A DNA stretch of 54,396 bases from Clostridia bacterium (GCA_017409455.1 JAFQSS010000026.1:1-54396), one strand, 5' to 3'. Numbered from the stretch's first letter, positions 9,420-19,467 are shown. A program made the numbers and translations. The notes: a model not told the origin generated them from the sequence alone.

Positions 9420-10952
9420 TTATTTTACTAGAATGCTTTCACCTGTCATTTCTGCAGGTTTCTCTATTTCTAATATTTCTAATAGAGTTGGTGCTAAATC
9501 TGCCAATTTACCAGATTTAATTTTCAAAGTTTCATCTTTTGATACTAATATTAATGGTACTGGACTTGTTGTATGTGCAGTATGAGGCTCTCCTGTTTTA
9601 TAATCTATCATTTGCTCACAGTTTCCATGGTCTGCTGTTATTAATACAGTTCCATCATGTGCAAGCATAGCTTCAACTACTTTCCCAACACATTCATCTA
9701 CTGTTTCTACAGCTTTAATTGCTGCATCTAGACTTCCTGTGTGTCCTACCATATCTGGATTTGCATAGTTTAATATTATTGCATTATATTTGTTGCTATT
9801 TATAGCTTCTACAACTTTTTCTGTTACTTCATATGCACTCATTTCTGGTTGTAAATCATATGTTGCAACTTTTGGAGATGGTACTAATATTCTATCTTCT
9901 CCAGGATATTGTTTTTCTTCTCCTCCATTGAAGAAGAATGTAACATGTGCATATTTTTCTGTTTCTGCAATTCTTAATTGTGTTAAGCCATTTTTACTTA
10001 AAACTTCTCCAAATGTGTTTGTTAATGCTTCTTTTTTGAATGCTATTTTTACATTTGGCATTGTTTCATCATAATTTGTGAAACATACAAAATATGTTTT
10101 CATTTTTTCTGTTTCAAATCCATCAAAATTAGGATCAACAATTGCTCTTGTTATTTCTCTTGCTCTATCTGGTCTAAAGTTGAAAAATATTACAGAGTCG
10201 TGTTCTTGTATTGTTGCTAAAGGTGTTTCACCATTACATATAACTGTTGGCTCTACAAATTCATCAAATACTTCTTTTTGATAAGAATCTTCTATTGCAG
10301 TTATTGCTGATGCTGCTTTATTCCCTTCACCTTTTACTAATGCATCATAACATTTTTGAACTCTTTCCCATCTTTTATCTCTGTCCATTGCATAAAATCT
10401 TCCTGATATACTTGCGATTTTACCAATTTCTTTTTCTTTCATTTTTTCTTCAAGTTCTGTTAAATATCCTTCAGCTGATGCTGGTGGTGTATCTCTACCA
10501 TCCAAGAAACAATGAACATATACATCTTCAAAATCTCTTCTTTTTGCCATTTCCAATAATCCATATAAATGGCGATTATGGCTGTGTACTCCTCCATCTG
10601 ATAAAAGTCCTAATATGTGTAATTTAGAATTGTATTTTTTACAATTTTCAATAGCTTCAATAAATTCTGGAATTGCAAAAAAGTCTCCATCTTCTATTGA
10701 TTTTGTTATTTTTGTTAATTCTTGATATACAATTCTTCCAGCTCCTATATTTGTGTGCCCTACTTCTGAGTTTCCCATTTGTCCTTCTGGTAAACCAACC
10801 TTTAACCCACTTGTATAGATTTCTGTTGTTTGATATTTTTTCATTAGTTTGTCTATATTAGGTGTATTTGCTTGTTTTACTGCGTTTGCATCTTCATTTT
10901 CATTTATTCCAAACCCATCTAATATCATTAGCATTACTGGTTTCTTTTCCAT
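9420..10952 (-). CDS. gpmI: 2,3-bisphosphoglycerate-independent phosphoglycerate mutase
   Basis: A 510-residue alkaline-phosphatase-superfamily enzyme, full length. It interconverts 3- and 2-phosphoglycerate using two Mn ions. Visible motifs are [12 protein letters not shown] (metal-binding Asp), [15 protein letters not shown] (catalytic Ser), [42 protein letters not shown] and [13 protein letters not shown]. Ribosome site AGGAGG. It lies between tpiA and the YezG-like gene. A copy of the dispersed repeat occupies the tpiA-gpmI gap, so the two may be partly uncoupled. Confidence 0.97.
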   Translation of the reverse strand: MEKKPVMLMILDGFGINENEDANAVKQANTPNIDKLMKKYQTTEIYTSGLKVGLPEGQMGNSEVGHTNIGAGRIVYQELTKITKSIEDGDFFAIPEFIEAIENCKKYNSKLHILGLLSDGGVHSHNRHLYGLLEMAKRRDFEDVYVHCFLDGRDTPPASAEGYLTELEEKMKEKEIGKIASISGRFYAMDRDKRWERVQKCYDALVKGEGNKAASAITAIEDSYQKEVFDEFVEPTVICNGETPLATIQEHDSVIFFNFRPDRAREITRAIVDPNFDGFETEKMKTYFVCFTNYDETMPNVKIAFKKEALTNTFGEVLSKNGLTQLRIAETEKYAHVTFFFNGGEEKQYPGEDRILVPSPKVATYDLQPEMSAYEVTEKVVEAINSNKYNAIILNYANPDMVGHTGSLDAAIKAVETVDECVGKVVEAMLAHDGTVLITADHGNCEQMIDYKTGEPHTAHTTSPVPLILVSKDETLKIKSGKLADLAPTLLEILEIEKPAEMTGESILVK

Positions 10953-10969
10953 TATTCTCTCCTCCTGTT

Positions 10970-11012
10970 AATTTTGGGACGGTCCTTTTTTTCGCGAATT
11001 TTGGGACAGTCC
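10970..11012. repeat. Dispersed GGGACGGTCC/TCGCGA repeat, copy 2
   Basis: Same unit as copy 1 at 3107, with AATTTTGGGACGG in place of AATTTGGGGACGG. It lies six bases past the tpiA stop and just upstream of the gpmI ribosome site, in the same orientation as copy 1. In RNA it could fold and dampen read-through within the glycolytic transcript; that role is inferred. Confidence 0.9.
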
Positions 11013-11017
11013 TTCAC

Positions 11018-11770
11018 TTAGATGTCAAAGTTTACTATTTTCGAAAATTCCTCGGCTTTTAAGCTTGCTCCTCCTACAAGTCCTCCATCAATGTCTGACA
11101 TTTCAAATAGTTCTTTGGCATTTGATGATTTTACGCTTCCGCCGTACTGTATTATAACTCCATTTGCCTCATTTTGTCCATACATTTCTGCTAATTTTTT
11201 TCTAATTTGCATAATCGTAGTGTTTGCATCTTCTTTTGTTGCTGTTTTTCCTGTTCCTATTGCCCATATTGGCTCATATGCAATTATTATTTTCTCTAAT
11301 TCTGTAGCAGAAATACCTTCAAATGCTTTTTCTATTTGTTCAGTTATAATTTGTTCTGTTACTCCAGATTCTCTTTGCTCTAATGTTTCTCCAACACACA
11401 CTATTGGCTTTAGTTCAACAGCTAACGCTGATTTTATTTTTTTGTTAACTGTTTCATCTGTTTCAGCAAAATATTGTCTTCTTTCAGAATGTCCTATTAT
11501 TACATATTCTACTCCAATTGATTTTAACATTTTTCCTGATACTTCTCCTGTATATGCGCCATTTTCTTCCCAATGCATATTTTGTGCACCTATTTTTATA
11601 TTTGTTTCTTGCACATTTAATAATGCATAAAATAAATCTGTATATGGCACACATAGTATTACTTCGTGTTTTGTGTCTTTTACTATTGGTGCTAATTCAT
11701 CGATAAAATTAATTGCTTCATTTGGAAGCATATTCATTTTCCAGTTTCCTGCAATAACTTTTCTTCTCAT
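11018..11770 (-). CDS. tpiA: Triosephosphate isomerase
   Basis: A 250-residue TIM barrel of normal length, interconverting dihydroxyacetone phosphate and glyceraldehyde-3-phosphate. Conserved elements are GNWKMN at the N-terminus (catalytic Lys), IIGHSERRQYFAETDETVNKK (catalytic His), AYEPIWAIGTGKTAT (catalytic Glu and flexible loop), and IQYGGSVKSSNAKEL plus VGGASLK for phosphate binding. It follows the guanylate-kinase-like gene by 18 bases, so the glycolytic transcript is interrupted by non-glycolytic genes yet remains compact. Confidence 0.97.
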   Translation of the reverse strand: MRRKVIAGNWKMNMLPNEAINFIDELAPIVKDTKHEVILCVPYTDLFYALLNVQETNIKIGAQNMHWEENGAYTGEVSGKMLKSIGVEYVIIGHSERRQYFAETDETVNKKIKSALAVELKPIVCVGETLEQRESGVTEQIITEQIEKAFEGISATELEKIIIAYEPIWAIGTGKTATKEDANTTIMQIRKKLAEMYGQNEANGVIIQYGGSVKSSNAKELFEMSDIDGGLVGGASLKAEEFSKIVNFDI

Positions 11771-11788
11771 TTAATCATCTCTTTTCTT

Positions 11789-12337
11789 TTATTTTATTTT
11801 TCTTATAATTTGTAACAATTTCTCTTTAGATTCTTCAGTATAATCATTTACAAAAACATAATCAAATTGTTTTTGTAAGTCTATATTTGTAGAATATTCT
11901 TTTATATGTTCTTGAATTTCTTTCAATCTATCTTCTTCACATTCTTTAGGCAAGCCTCTTTTTCTTAATTCAAGCTTTGCCCTTTCTATATCGTATGGTA
12001 TTATATAAACAGAAAATACTCTTGATGCATTTTTCTTAAATTCATATATAGTATCATAATGCACTTCTGTTACATAGTTATCTTTGGATTCAAGATATTG
12101 CTTTTTATACGCATATTTTGCTCCAAGAAATTCAAAATCCACTACTATTTTTTCTTCTTTTTTTAGTTGGTCAAATTTTTCATCATCTACAAATTCTTTA
12201 TCAATTCCATTAATTTCATTTTTTCTTTTTTCTCTTGTTGTTACAATTGCTAAATTTTTAAAATTTAATTCTTTTGAAATTACATCTTTGAAAAAAGATT
12301 TACCTGTTCCTGTTATTCCTGATAATGTTACTATCAT
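11789..12337 (-). CDS. Guanylate-kinase-like protein, divergent
   Basis: A P-loop kinase of about 182 residues with guanylate-kinase layout: TLSGITGTGKSFF (Walker A), ATTR-like VTTREKRKNEINGIDKEFV, and an arginine-containing lid (RAKLELRKRGLPKE). The classical Gmk stretch ending in GNxYGT is replaced by FEFLGAKYAYKKQYL, so the GMP site is divergent. The ATG at 12337 follows AAAGG well; the frame extends eight codons up and would overlap the Nudix gene. Gmk is absent from the yicC block at the left of the window, so this protein could supply guanylate kinase activity, or be a specialised paralogue. Sequence alone does not decide. Confidence 0.62.
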   Translation of the reverse strand: MIVTLSGITGTGKSFFKDVISKELNFKNLAIVTTREKRKNEINGIDKEFVDDEKFDQLKKEEKIVVDFEFLGAKYAYKKQYLESKDNYVTEVHYDTIYEFKKNASRVFSVYIIPYDIERAKLELRKRGLPKECEEDRLKEIQEHIKEYSTNIDLQKQFDYVFVNDYTEESKEKLLQIIRKIK

Positions 12338-12341
12338 GTTT

Positions 12342-12935
12342 TTACCTTTCTTGTGCTTCATTTATATTTCTATCTTTACATATATCTCTTACTTTTTGAA
12401 ATATTGGTTCATAATCATAACTTGTAGGAAATTTTGTTCTACCACTATTTATTAACACAAACGTTTCTTCTAATGGTAACCATACTATTTTTTCAATTTC
12501 CTCTTCTTGTATCTTTACCTCTGATGTTACTCTTTTTAAGCAATAAAATGTAATAAAAAAGTTTCTTTTTTTATTTGCACTCACAAATTCTAAGGGAGCC
12601 GCATTTTTGTCTAATTTTATTACATTCATCGCTTCTTCAGCTTCTATTCCGAGTTCTTCTTTAAGTTCTCTTATCATTGCTTGTGTATGTGTTTCTTCAT
12701 TGTCAATATGTCCTGAACATAAATCTAATTTTCCAGGAGTAAGTCCTTTGCTAACTCTTTTTTCAATAAGAACTTCTCCTTTTTCATTTATCACAAAACA
12801 TGATACTCCCTCTAACCATTCTTCTTCATCAAGTTGTTTTTCTTGATTAGTTGCTATAATTCTTTTTAGATTTTTTAATCTATCATATACTTTATAATAA
12901 TTATCTAATTTTTTACATCCTTTAATTTTTTTCAT
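12342..12935 (-). CDS. Nudix hydrolase
   Basis: A 197-residue protein with a complete Nudix box, G-x5-E-x7-REL-x-EE-x-G, at [20 protein letters not shown] followed by LGI, near residue 80. Nudix enzymes hydrolyse nucleoside-diphosphate derivatives. The preceding [15 protein letters not shown] is the usual first strand. Substrate is not predictable. It is wedged between pgk (11 bases upstream) and the guanylate-kinase-like gene, a linkage to nucleotide handling inside a glycolytic operon. About 40 residues precede the Nudix fold and contain a basic helix ([17 protein letters not shown]). Confidence 0.82.
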   Translation of the reverse strand: MKKIKGCKKLDNYYKVYDRLKNLKRIIATNQEKQLDEEEWLEGVSCFVINEKGEVLIEKRVSKGLTPGKLDLCSGHIDNEETHTQAMIRELKEELGIEAEEAMNVIKLDKNAAPLEFVSANKKRNFFITFYCLKRVTSEVKIQEEEIEKIVWLPLEETFVLINSGRTKFPTSYDYEPIFQKVRDICKDRNINEAQER

Positions 12936-12946
12936 TTTTCTACATC

Positions 12947-14131
12947 CTATTTATCTTGTAAACATTCAATTCCTGGTAATTTTTTTCCTTCTAAGAATTC
13001 TAATGAAGCGCCTCCACCTGTTGAAATATGTGTCATTTTGCTTGCTAATCCTGCTTTTTCAACAGCTGCTGCAGAATCTCCACCACCAATAATTGTTGTT
13101 GCATCTAATTTTGCTAAAGCATAAGCTATTGAATTTGTTCCAATTGCAAATTGTTCAAATTCGAATAATCCTAAAGGACCATTCCATACAACTGTTTTAG
13201 CTGTTTTTAATTCTTCTTTGAACATTTCAATTGTTTTTTCTCCAATATCAAATCCTTCCCATTCGACAGGAATATCTGTCCATGCAACTGTTTTGCTTTC
13301 TGTATCTGGTTTGAATTCTTTTCCTACTTTTGTGTCAACTGGTAATAATAGTTTTACACCTTTAGCTTTTGCTTTTTCCATTAAAGATAAAGCTAATTCA
13401 CATTTATCTGGCTCGCAAAGTGAATTTCCAACTTCATATCCTTGTGCTTTAAAGAATGTATATGCCATTCCTCCACCAATCATTAATGTATCTACTTTTT
13501 CTAACAAGCTGTCTATAACTCCTATTTTGTCAGATACTTTTGCGCCTCCAAGTATTGCTACAAATGGTCTTTGTGGATTATTCAAAGCATCTCCTAAGAA
13601 GTTTAATTCTTTTTCAATTAAAAATCCTGATACTGATGGTAAATAGTGTGAAACGCCTTCTGTTGATGCATGTGCTCTATGCGCAGACCCAAATGCATCA
13701 TTTACAAATATTTCAGCCATACTTGCTAATTCTTTAGCAAATTCTGGGTCATTATCTGTTTCTTCTTTATGAAATCTAACATTTTCAAGTAACATTACTT
13801 GCCCTTCTTGCAAATTTGCTGCTAATGTTTTTGCACTTTCTCCAACAACGTCTTTCGCCATAAGTACTTCTTGTCCTAATTGTTTTGATAATTCAACTGC
13901 AACAGGTGTAAGTGAGTACTCTGGTTTAAATTCTCCTTTTGGTCTTCCTAAGTGAGAACTTAGAATTACTTTACAATTTTGTTCTAATAAATATTTTATA
14001 GTTGGTACTGCTGCAACTATTCTTCTATTATCTGTTATATTTTTGTTTTCATCCATTGGCACATTGAAATCACATCTTACAAAAACTTTTTTTCCTGCTA
14101 ATTCAATGTCTTTTACTGTTTTTTTACTCAT
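12947..14131 (-). CDS. pgk: Phosphoglycerate kinase
   Basis: A 394-residue phosphoglycerate kinase, full length, producing ATP from 1,3-bisphosphoglycerate. Signatures are [76 protein letters not shown] and the nucleotide-binding [11 protein letters not shown] and [11 protein letters not shown]. Its ribosome site is a G-rich GGGGGGAG. It follows a terminator-like hairpin after gapA, so pgk and later genes may depend on read-through, or on a promoter I could not identify. Confidence 0.97.
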   Translation of the reverse strand: MSKKTVKDIELAGKKVFVRCDFNVPMDENKNITDNRRIVAAVPTIKYLLEQNCKVILSSHLGRPKGEFKPEYSLTPVAVELSKQLGQEVLMAKDVVGESAKTLAANLQEGQVMLLENVRFHKEETDNDPEFAKELASMAEIFVNDAFGSAHRAHASTEGVSHYLPSVSGFLIEKELNFLGDALNNPQRPFVAILGGAKVSDKIGVIDSLLEKVDTLMIGGGMAYTFFKAQGYEVGNSLCEPDKCELALSLMEKAKAKGVKLLLPVDTKVGKEFKPDTESKTVAWTDIPVEWEGFDIGEKTIEMFKEELKTAKTVVWNGPLGLFEFEQFAIGTNSIAYALAKLDATTIIGGGDSAAAVEKAGLASKMTHISTGGGASLEFLEGKKLPGIECLQDK

Positions 14132-14147
14132 TTTTCTCCCCCCTAAA

Positions 14148-14182
14148 TAAAAAAGGTTAGAGGCTAGTTGCCCTCTAACCTT
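14148..14182 (-). terminator. Partial terminator/attenuator between gapA and pgk
   Basis: AAGGTTAGAGG pairs with CCTCTAACCTT around a short loop, 8 bases past the gapA stop, followed on the minus strand by TTTTTTATTT. It is a good intrinsic terminator in form. Its position inside the gapA-pgk run suggests it sets a higher gapA dose than the downstream genes. Confidence 0.8.
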
Positions 14183-14190
14183 AGATTAAA

Positions 14191-15246
<1,056 letters not shown>

Positions 15247-15327
15247 CTATAACAAAATCCTATACTTTTCAAGAGAAATTTGAAAAATATTTATAATTTT
15301 TTATATGCTATTTGTTAAATAGATAGA

Positions 15328-15434
15328 GTCGCGAAAAAAGCTTATATATACTTATTGAATAAAGCAAAGACCTACGCGAAGACCCCAGATATGTTTTTGC
15401 TATGAAATAAGTATATATAAGCTTTTTTCGCGAC
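15328..15434. repeat. 29-bp perfect inverted repeat with 49-base loop
   Basis: Arms 15328-15356 and 15406-15434 are exact reverse complements (GTCGCGAAAAAAGCTTATAT...). The loop adds a further AGCAAA/TTTGCT pairing. It begins 11 bases past the stop of the 15446 gene and lies upstream of gapA. It shares the TTTTTTCGCGA string with the dispersed GGGGACGGTCC repeats. It may end transcription of the 15446 gene, or be a small non-autonomous mobile element; I see no clear target duplication. Confidence 0.85.
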
Positions 15435-15445
15435 CTTCTATTAAA

Positions 15446-15883
15446 TTATAAATATTTTTTCAATGTCTCAACACTGTCTTCTTGCATAACAACAAAATCA
15501 TCTAGAATCTGTCTAACCTCTGTATCCACACTTGGATTATTATTAAGAAGTCTTCTACCTTCAATAATTCCCATATTTGTACCTTGCATAAGAAGTTCTG
15601 ATATTTTTGAATTACTTTGGTCAGTCATAGTTCTCATATTTATGCCATACCAAGCCATCATCTTGTTCATTGCATTTGTTTCGTGTGGTTCTTTTTCGGT
15701 ATTATATTGTGAATATATATCATTTACTCTAGTAGTAATTTCTTTATATTTATTATATTCAACATCTAATACCTTTTTAAATCTTTCATCCCCTACTTTT
15801 TCTGAAACAAAGTGAATTGCGTCCATTCCCATTGTTGCTCCTTTGTTAACTTCATCTAAAACTTTTACATTAATATCTTCCAT
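15446..15883 (-). CDS. All-helical protein, unknown function
   Basis: About 145 residues from the ATG at 15883 (MEDINVKVLDEVNKG), which has AGGAGG eight bases upstream; the frame extends six codons further without support. The sequence is predicted mostly helical with heptad-like spacing, for example FKKVLDVEYNKYKEITTRVNDIYSQYN and ISELLMQGTNMGIIEGRRLLNNN. This resembles ferritin-like or four-helix-bundle clostridial proteins, but I see no di-iron ExxH motif, so I assign no function. It is monocistronic, divergent from sigK on the plus strand, and ends at the large inverted repeat. Confidence 0.7.
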   Translation of the reverse strand: MEDINVKVLDEVNKGATMGMDAIHFVSEKVGDERFKKVLDVEYNKYKEITTRVNDIYSQYNTEKEPHETNAMNKMMAWYGINMRTMTDQSNSKISELLMQGTNMGIIEGRRLLNNNPSVDTEVRQILDDFVVMQEDSVETLKKYL

Positions 15884-15999
15884 AATATACCTCCTGTTCA
15901 TAGTTTTTACATTTTTTTATATCTTATACAAAATTTTAATTTTAAGGTCAGGCACTTTTATTTTTTTCAAACATATAATTCAAAGATGGAGGTGCTTAT

Positions 16000-16702
16000 A
16001 TGTTTTCCTCACTTTGTATAAGTGGATTTCTACAGTTCTTGCAAACTGCAGTTTTTACAGTTGGATATATTTCAGGTGCACAGCTTTTTCCCGAACCTTT
16101 AAGCTCTGAAGAAGAAACTATGTATCTCGAAAAATTAAGCACAGGCGATGAAGATGCTCGTAATATACTTATTGAACGAAACCTGAGACTAGTTGCTCAT
16201 GTTTGTAAAAAATATTCTAATTCAAATGTTGACCAAGATGATTTGATTTCTATTGGAACTATTGGGCTTATTAAGGGTATTAATAGTTTTAAGCCTGAAA
16301 AAGGTGCACGTTTATCTACATATGTTTCTCGTTGTATTGATAACGAAATTCTTATGCATTTTCGTGCAACCAAAAAACTCTCTGCCGAGGTATATCTAAA
16401 CGAACCTATTCGGTAAAGATAAAGATGATAATGTTGTTACTTTACAAGAGGTTTTGGAAAATGATGAAAGAAGTGTTGAAGAATCAGTAGATTTAAAAAT
16501 GAAAGTTAAATTGCTTTATGAGAAAATGAAAAGTGTTTTAAAAGATAGAGAACGTACTATTTTAGAACTTCGTTTTGGTCTTGATGGACATAAACCTAAA
16601 ACTCAAATAGAAATTGCTGAACAAATGGGAATTTCTCGTTCTTATGTTTCTCGAATTGAAACTAAGGCTATTGGGAAGCTTGCTAAGGAGATTAAAGAGT
16701 AA
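16000..16702 (+). pseudogene. sigK: Sporulation sigma factor SigK, +1 frameshift at 16411
   Basis: Two frames together make a complete SigK-like sigma factor. Frame one (16000-16416) holds the pro-region FLQTAVFTVGYISGAQLFPEPLSSEEE, NLRLVAHVCKKYSN, DDLISIGTIGLIKGINSF and region-2 text up to YLNEPI. Frame two, from GGT at 16412 to 16702, gives GKDKDDNVVTLQEVLE and then region 4 (KDRERTILELRFGLDG..., GISRSYVSRIE). A single surplus C at 16411 makes ATT CGG TAA where the family reads P-I-G-K/Q-D. Without it the product is 233 residues, the normal SigK length. SigK directs late mother-cell transcription. The site is close to where skin-type elements interrupt sigK in some Bacilli and clostridia; no element is present here. 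Recoding, mutation or sequencing error are all possible. Confidence 0.85.
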
Positions 16703-16706
16703 AAAT

Positions 16707-16748
16707 GAGAGTGCTAACATATTTAAAATGTAGCACTCTCTTATCTTT
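16707..16748. terminator. Bidirectional terminator between sigK and the P-loop gene
   Basis: GAGAGTGCT and AGCACTCTC, with inner ACAT/ATGT, form a hairpin four bases after the sigK stop. TTATCTTT follows on plus, and an A-rich flank gives TTTTTACTC on minus. It serves the convergent gene ending at 16756 as well. Confidence 0.85.
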
Positions 16749-16755
16749 ATACATT

Positions 16756-17322
16756 CTAATCATGAAATTTAAATTTTTCTTTTATCATTTGTGCAGTATC
16801 TTTAGCAGATATATTTGTATTGTTAATTCTTAAATAATTATACCCTTTTATTTCATTCTCTCTAGAATTTAATCTATATTTTTTCGCAGATTTTAACAAA
16901 TCTTTTTCACTCCATTCAAAATTTCTTTTTGAAGCCTTGTTAGCCAATCTATTTTCTGTTTTATTTCTCTTTAGTCTTGTTTCCAAGTCCGCTTCTAATT
17001 CCACAATATAAATTTCCGAATTATATTTTTTAAAAATATCTATATAGCCGTATATTCTATCCCATTCTTCTTGGTCATCAAAATTCCAAGTTGTTGTAAA
17101 TATTATTCCTTCTTGGTCGCTTTCAGCAAATTCTTCGAATATTTGTGTTCTAAAAGATTCGTTTAACTTCCTATAAATTTCTTTGCTATAGTCAAATATT
17201 TTAGTCACAACTTCTATTGTCATATGATTATGTAATAATTTCAAATTTGTAATCTTTGTTAGTTCTTGACCAACTGTCATTTTTCCTACAGCTTGTGGGC
17301 CTGTTATTAATATAAATTTCAT
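16756..17322 (-). CDS. P-loop nucleotide/shikimate-kinase-like protein
   Basis: A 188-residue protein with Walker A GPQAVGKMTVGQEL at the N-terminus, IFTTTWNFDDQEEWDRIYGYIDIF in the middle and an Arg-rich lid (RLKRNKTENRLANKASKRNFEW). This places it among AAA-type small-molecule kinases found scattered in Firmicutes. Substrate is unknown. It has a GGGGGGAAA ribosome site and follows the acetyltransferase gene by 15 bases, so the two are probably co-transcribed. Kinase/acetyltransferase/Nudix neighbours of this kind often handle small toxic or modified metabolites; that is only an inference. Confidence 0.7.
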   Translation of the reverse strand: MKFILITGPQAVGKMTVGQELTKITNLKLLHNHMTIEVVTKIFDYSKEIYRKLNESFRTQIFEEFAESDQEGIIFTTTWNFDDQEEWDRIYGYIDIFKKYNSEIYIVELEADLETRLKRNKTENRLANKASKRNFEWSEKDLLKSAKKYRLNSRENEIKGYNYLRINNTNISAKDTAQMIKEKFKFHD

Positions 17323-17337
17323 AAATTTCCCCCCATT

Positions 17338-17901
17338 TTATTTGATGTTTTTATTTTTGATATATGACTCTGTAAACTCTTCTGCTAATATATCCATTAA
17401 TATCGAATCATAATATTTACCATTGATAAACTTGCATTTTCTCCTTCTACCAATTTCTTTAAATCCACATTTTTTATAACATTTTAATGCTCTTTGATTG
17501 AATTCCATTAAAGCTAAGTCAATATTGTTTAAGTTTAAATAATTAAAACCAAAGTCTAGTATTAATTGTATTGCTTCTGCTCCATAGCCTTTACTCCAAT
17601 AGTTTTTATTCCCTATAAATATTCCTAATGTAGCTGTTCTGTTTATGTTATCAATTTCATGTAATCCTATTGTTCCAATCATTTCATCTGTTGACAAATC
17701 TATTATTGCAAATACATTTTTGTCATTATTCTTGTTTTCTAAATATTCCTTTTCTTCTTGTAGTGTCACTGTTGTATGACTTCTTCCTGTATAATCTGTT
17801 ACATAAAAGTCATTCATCCATTCTGTAAATATTTCTACATCCTCTACATTTCTTGGAGATAAATAGATTCTTTCTCCTACTAATTTTTTAAAATACTTCA
17901 T
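17338..17901 (-). CDS. GNAT family N-acetyltransferase (RimJ/RimL type)
   Basis: A 187-residue GNAT protein. The start GERIYLSPRNVEDVEIFTEWMND is typical of the RimJ/RimL and ribosomal- or spermidine-acetyltransferase branch. The acetyl-CoA-binding motif is WSKGYGAEAIQLILDFGF, and FNQRALKCYKKCGFKEIGRRRK is the closing motif. The substrate is unknown. It has an AAAGGGG ribosome site and a leader containing a terminator-like hairpin (17929-17965), so expression may be set by attenuation. It is followed directly by the P-loop kinase gene. Confidence 0.85.
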   Translation of the reverse strand: MKYFKKLVGERIYLSPRNVEDVEIFTEWMNDFYVTDYTGRSHTTVTLQEEKEYLENKNNDKNVFAIIDLSTDEMIGTIGLHEIDNINRTATLGIFIGNKNYWSKGYGAEAIQLILDFGFNYLNLNNIDLALMEFNQRALKCYKKCGFKEIGRRRKCKFINGKYYDSILMDILAEEFTESYIKNKNIK

Positions 17902-17928
17902 ATCTTATTCCCCTTTCTCTTGAAATCA

Positions 17929-17965
17929 AAAAAGCCTCACAAAGAAATCTTTTAAGACTCCTTTG
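17929..17965 (-). promoter_or_regulatory. Attenuator-like hairpin in the leader of the GNAT gene
   Basis: On the minus strand CAAAGGAGTCTT pairs with AAGATTTCTTTG (12 positions, two of them G-U), followed by TGAGGC and six Ts. It lies in the 220-base leader between the Nudix start region and the GNAT gene. Other leader segments could form alternatives: GTAATT/AATTAC at 18000-18016, and a second AGTCTT copy upstream. No riboswitch or T-box class is recognised. Confidence 0.55.
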
Positions 17966-18122
17966 CAAGACTTGTTTAATCTCGACTTATAAGTGTAAGT
18001 AATTTTTACAATTACCCTTTACCGCTCAAGTATTACTACTTTAGGTAAACTCTTAATTTATGTTTTATATTTTATCATATTTGGTTTGCATTTGTCAATC
18101 AAATTAAGAACTTTCTTATTTT

Positions 18123-18548
18123 TTAATATCCATCTATTCTTGTCCCGTTTTTTAAATAGATTTTTATTTGTCTTATTATGTGTGGTATATTATAATTTCC
18201 TGCAAACTTATCATTGTTTAATAATTTATCATTTATTTCAACCCATTCTAGTTTATTCTTTTCTTCTACTAAGCTCACTTCGTGTTTTAAAATACCATAA
18301 AAAACTTGTATATTGTTTTCGTATTTAAAATAGTTTATATCCATAAAGTAATCTAATTCTATATCTTTGCTACTTATTCCTGTTTCTTCAAATAATTCTC
18401 TATAAGCTGCTTCTTCATTAGATTCCCCTTCTTCTACTTTTCCGCCCACAAAATTATACATTCCTTTATATGGCTCTTTTGCTCTTATACAAAAAAGAGC
18501 TTTTTCTAAATTTTTATTAAATATAACTATTAAATTTAATTTTCTCAT
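18123..18548 (-). CDS. Nudix hydrolase (MutT-like)
   Basis: A 141-residue Nudix protein. The box GGKVEEGESNEEAAYRELFEETGI is complete, and the short fold (LIVIFNKNLEKALFCIRAKEP at the start) is that of MutT/8-oxo-dGTPase-like enzymes. Substrate is unknown. A GGGAGAG ribosome site precedes the ATG. It is 26 bases downstream of dinD, so it may be part of the SOS transcript, in which case a nucleotide-pool cleaning role would fit; that is inference. Confidence 0.87.
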   Translation of the reverse strand: MRKLNLIVIFNKNLEKALFCIRAKEPYKGMYNFVGGKVEEGESNEEAAYRELFEETGISSKDIELDYFMDINYFKYENNIQVFYGILKHEVSLVEEKNKLEWVEINDKLLNNDKFAGNYNIPHIIRQIKIYLKNGTRIDGY

Positions 18549-18574
18549 ATTAGCTCTCCCTAAAAATAATTATT

Positions 18575-19432
18575 TCATTCATCTAACATTAATTTTGTTG
18601 CTTTATCTTTTAGTTTCTTTAGTTGTTCTTTTTCAATTTGCTTAATACTTTTTTCAGGTTTTGGCAAATCTTCTGGCATTGTACCACCGATATCTTTAAT
18701 TGCTTTTCTTACAGTTGTTCCTACAGTATAATGTGTTTGATTTGCTTTTTGTTTTGTTTTTACATTTTCTCTTTTTAGTTTAGCTTCTGTTTGCGTGATA
18801 CGGAATAAGTTAGCTGCTAGTTCTTCACTCCCCATAAAATCAAGTATTTTTTCATTTTCCTTTAAGTTCTTTTTGGTATGTATGTCTTCGACTGTTAAAC
18901 CTCCATATAGTCCCATATATCCTGCATTTTGAAACTCTGCATATTCTTGATTAGTTATTACACCAGAATTATGTGCAACTTCCAATAACATTTGATTCCA
19001 TTGTTTTATGTCTCCGCGAATTACTAGTCTTTTGTTGTCTTCGTCTAGTTGGTTGAAATAATCTGCTACCTCTTGTCTTCTCGTTTGAATTGCAAAATAT
19101 GTTTGTCCTAATGCTATTACTTCTTTTCTTGGGTCTCCATTTTGTACAATTAAGTAACAAGCATATCTTGATAGTTCATAATCAAGAAGATCTCTTACAG
19201 TGTTACTACCTATTTCAACCATTTTCCTGACCTCAGGAAAATGGTCCGTAATTTCAAAACCACTATTTATGCAAGCGAGTTTTGCCCTATCAATTACTTT
19301 AGCAAAATTCTCCCATTTTTTATATTGTAGCACTTCACTTAACTCCCTTGCACTCCAATATTCAATTCCGTTTTCTTTAGTTTTTTTAATTTCTTCAAAA
19401 CTTTTGTATTCTTCAGCGTGTAAATTACTCAT
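18575..19432 (-). CDS. dinD: DNA damage-inducible protein D
   Basis: About 285 residues with the DinD pattern: an N-terminal BRO-like region (YWSARELSEVLQYKKWENFAKVIDRA), TVRDLLDYELSRYACYLIVQNGDPRK, then VIALGQTYFAIQTRRQEV and GLYGGLTVEDIHTKKNLK. E. coli DinD is an SOS-induced protein that modulates RecA filaments. Three ATGs cluster at the start; the third (MSNLHAEEYK, 19432) is nine bases after AGGAG and is the best choice. Upstream lies a near-consensus promoter with a LexA-type palindrome between the -35 and -10, so damage-inducible control is likely. Confidence 0.9.
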   Translation of the reverse strand: MSNLHAEEYKSFEEIKKTKENGIEYWSARELSEVLQYKKWENFAKVIDRAKLACINSGFEITDHFPEVRKMVEIGSNTVRDLLDYELSRYACYLIVQNGDPRKEVIALGQTYFAIQTRRQEVADYFNQLDEDNKRLVIRGDIKQWNQMLLEVAHNSGVITNQEYAEFQNAGYMGLYGGLTVEDIHTKKNLKENEKILDFMGSEELAANLFRITQTEAKLKRENVKTKQKANQTHYTVGTTVRKAIKDIGGTMPEDLPKPEKSIKQIEKEQLKKLKDKATKLMLDE

Positions 19433-19467
19433 TGACATCATCTCCTATTAGTAATTTTATTGCCGAT

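Noticed and set aside
16000..16416. A stand-alone 138-residue sigma factor
   Set aside because: It lacks region 4, and the next frame continues the family sequence without a gap after removal of one base.
16416..16454. Excised skin element site
   Set aside because: The break is near the place where skin elements lie in other species, but no recombinase gene, no element and no flanking direct repeat are seen.
16751..18548. Antibiotic resistance cluster (kinase, acetyltransferase, Nudix)
   Set aside because: No motif of a known aminoglycoside kinase or acetyltransferase group is visible; the genes are general families.
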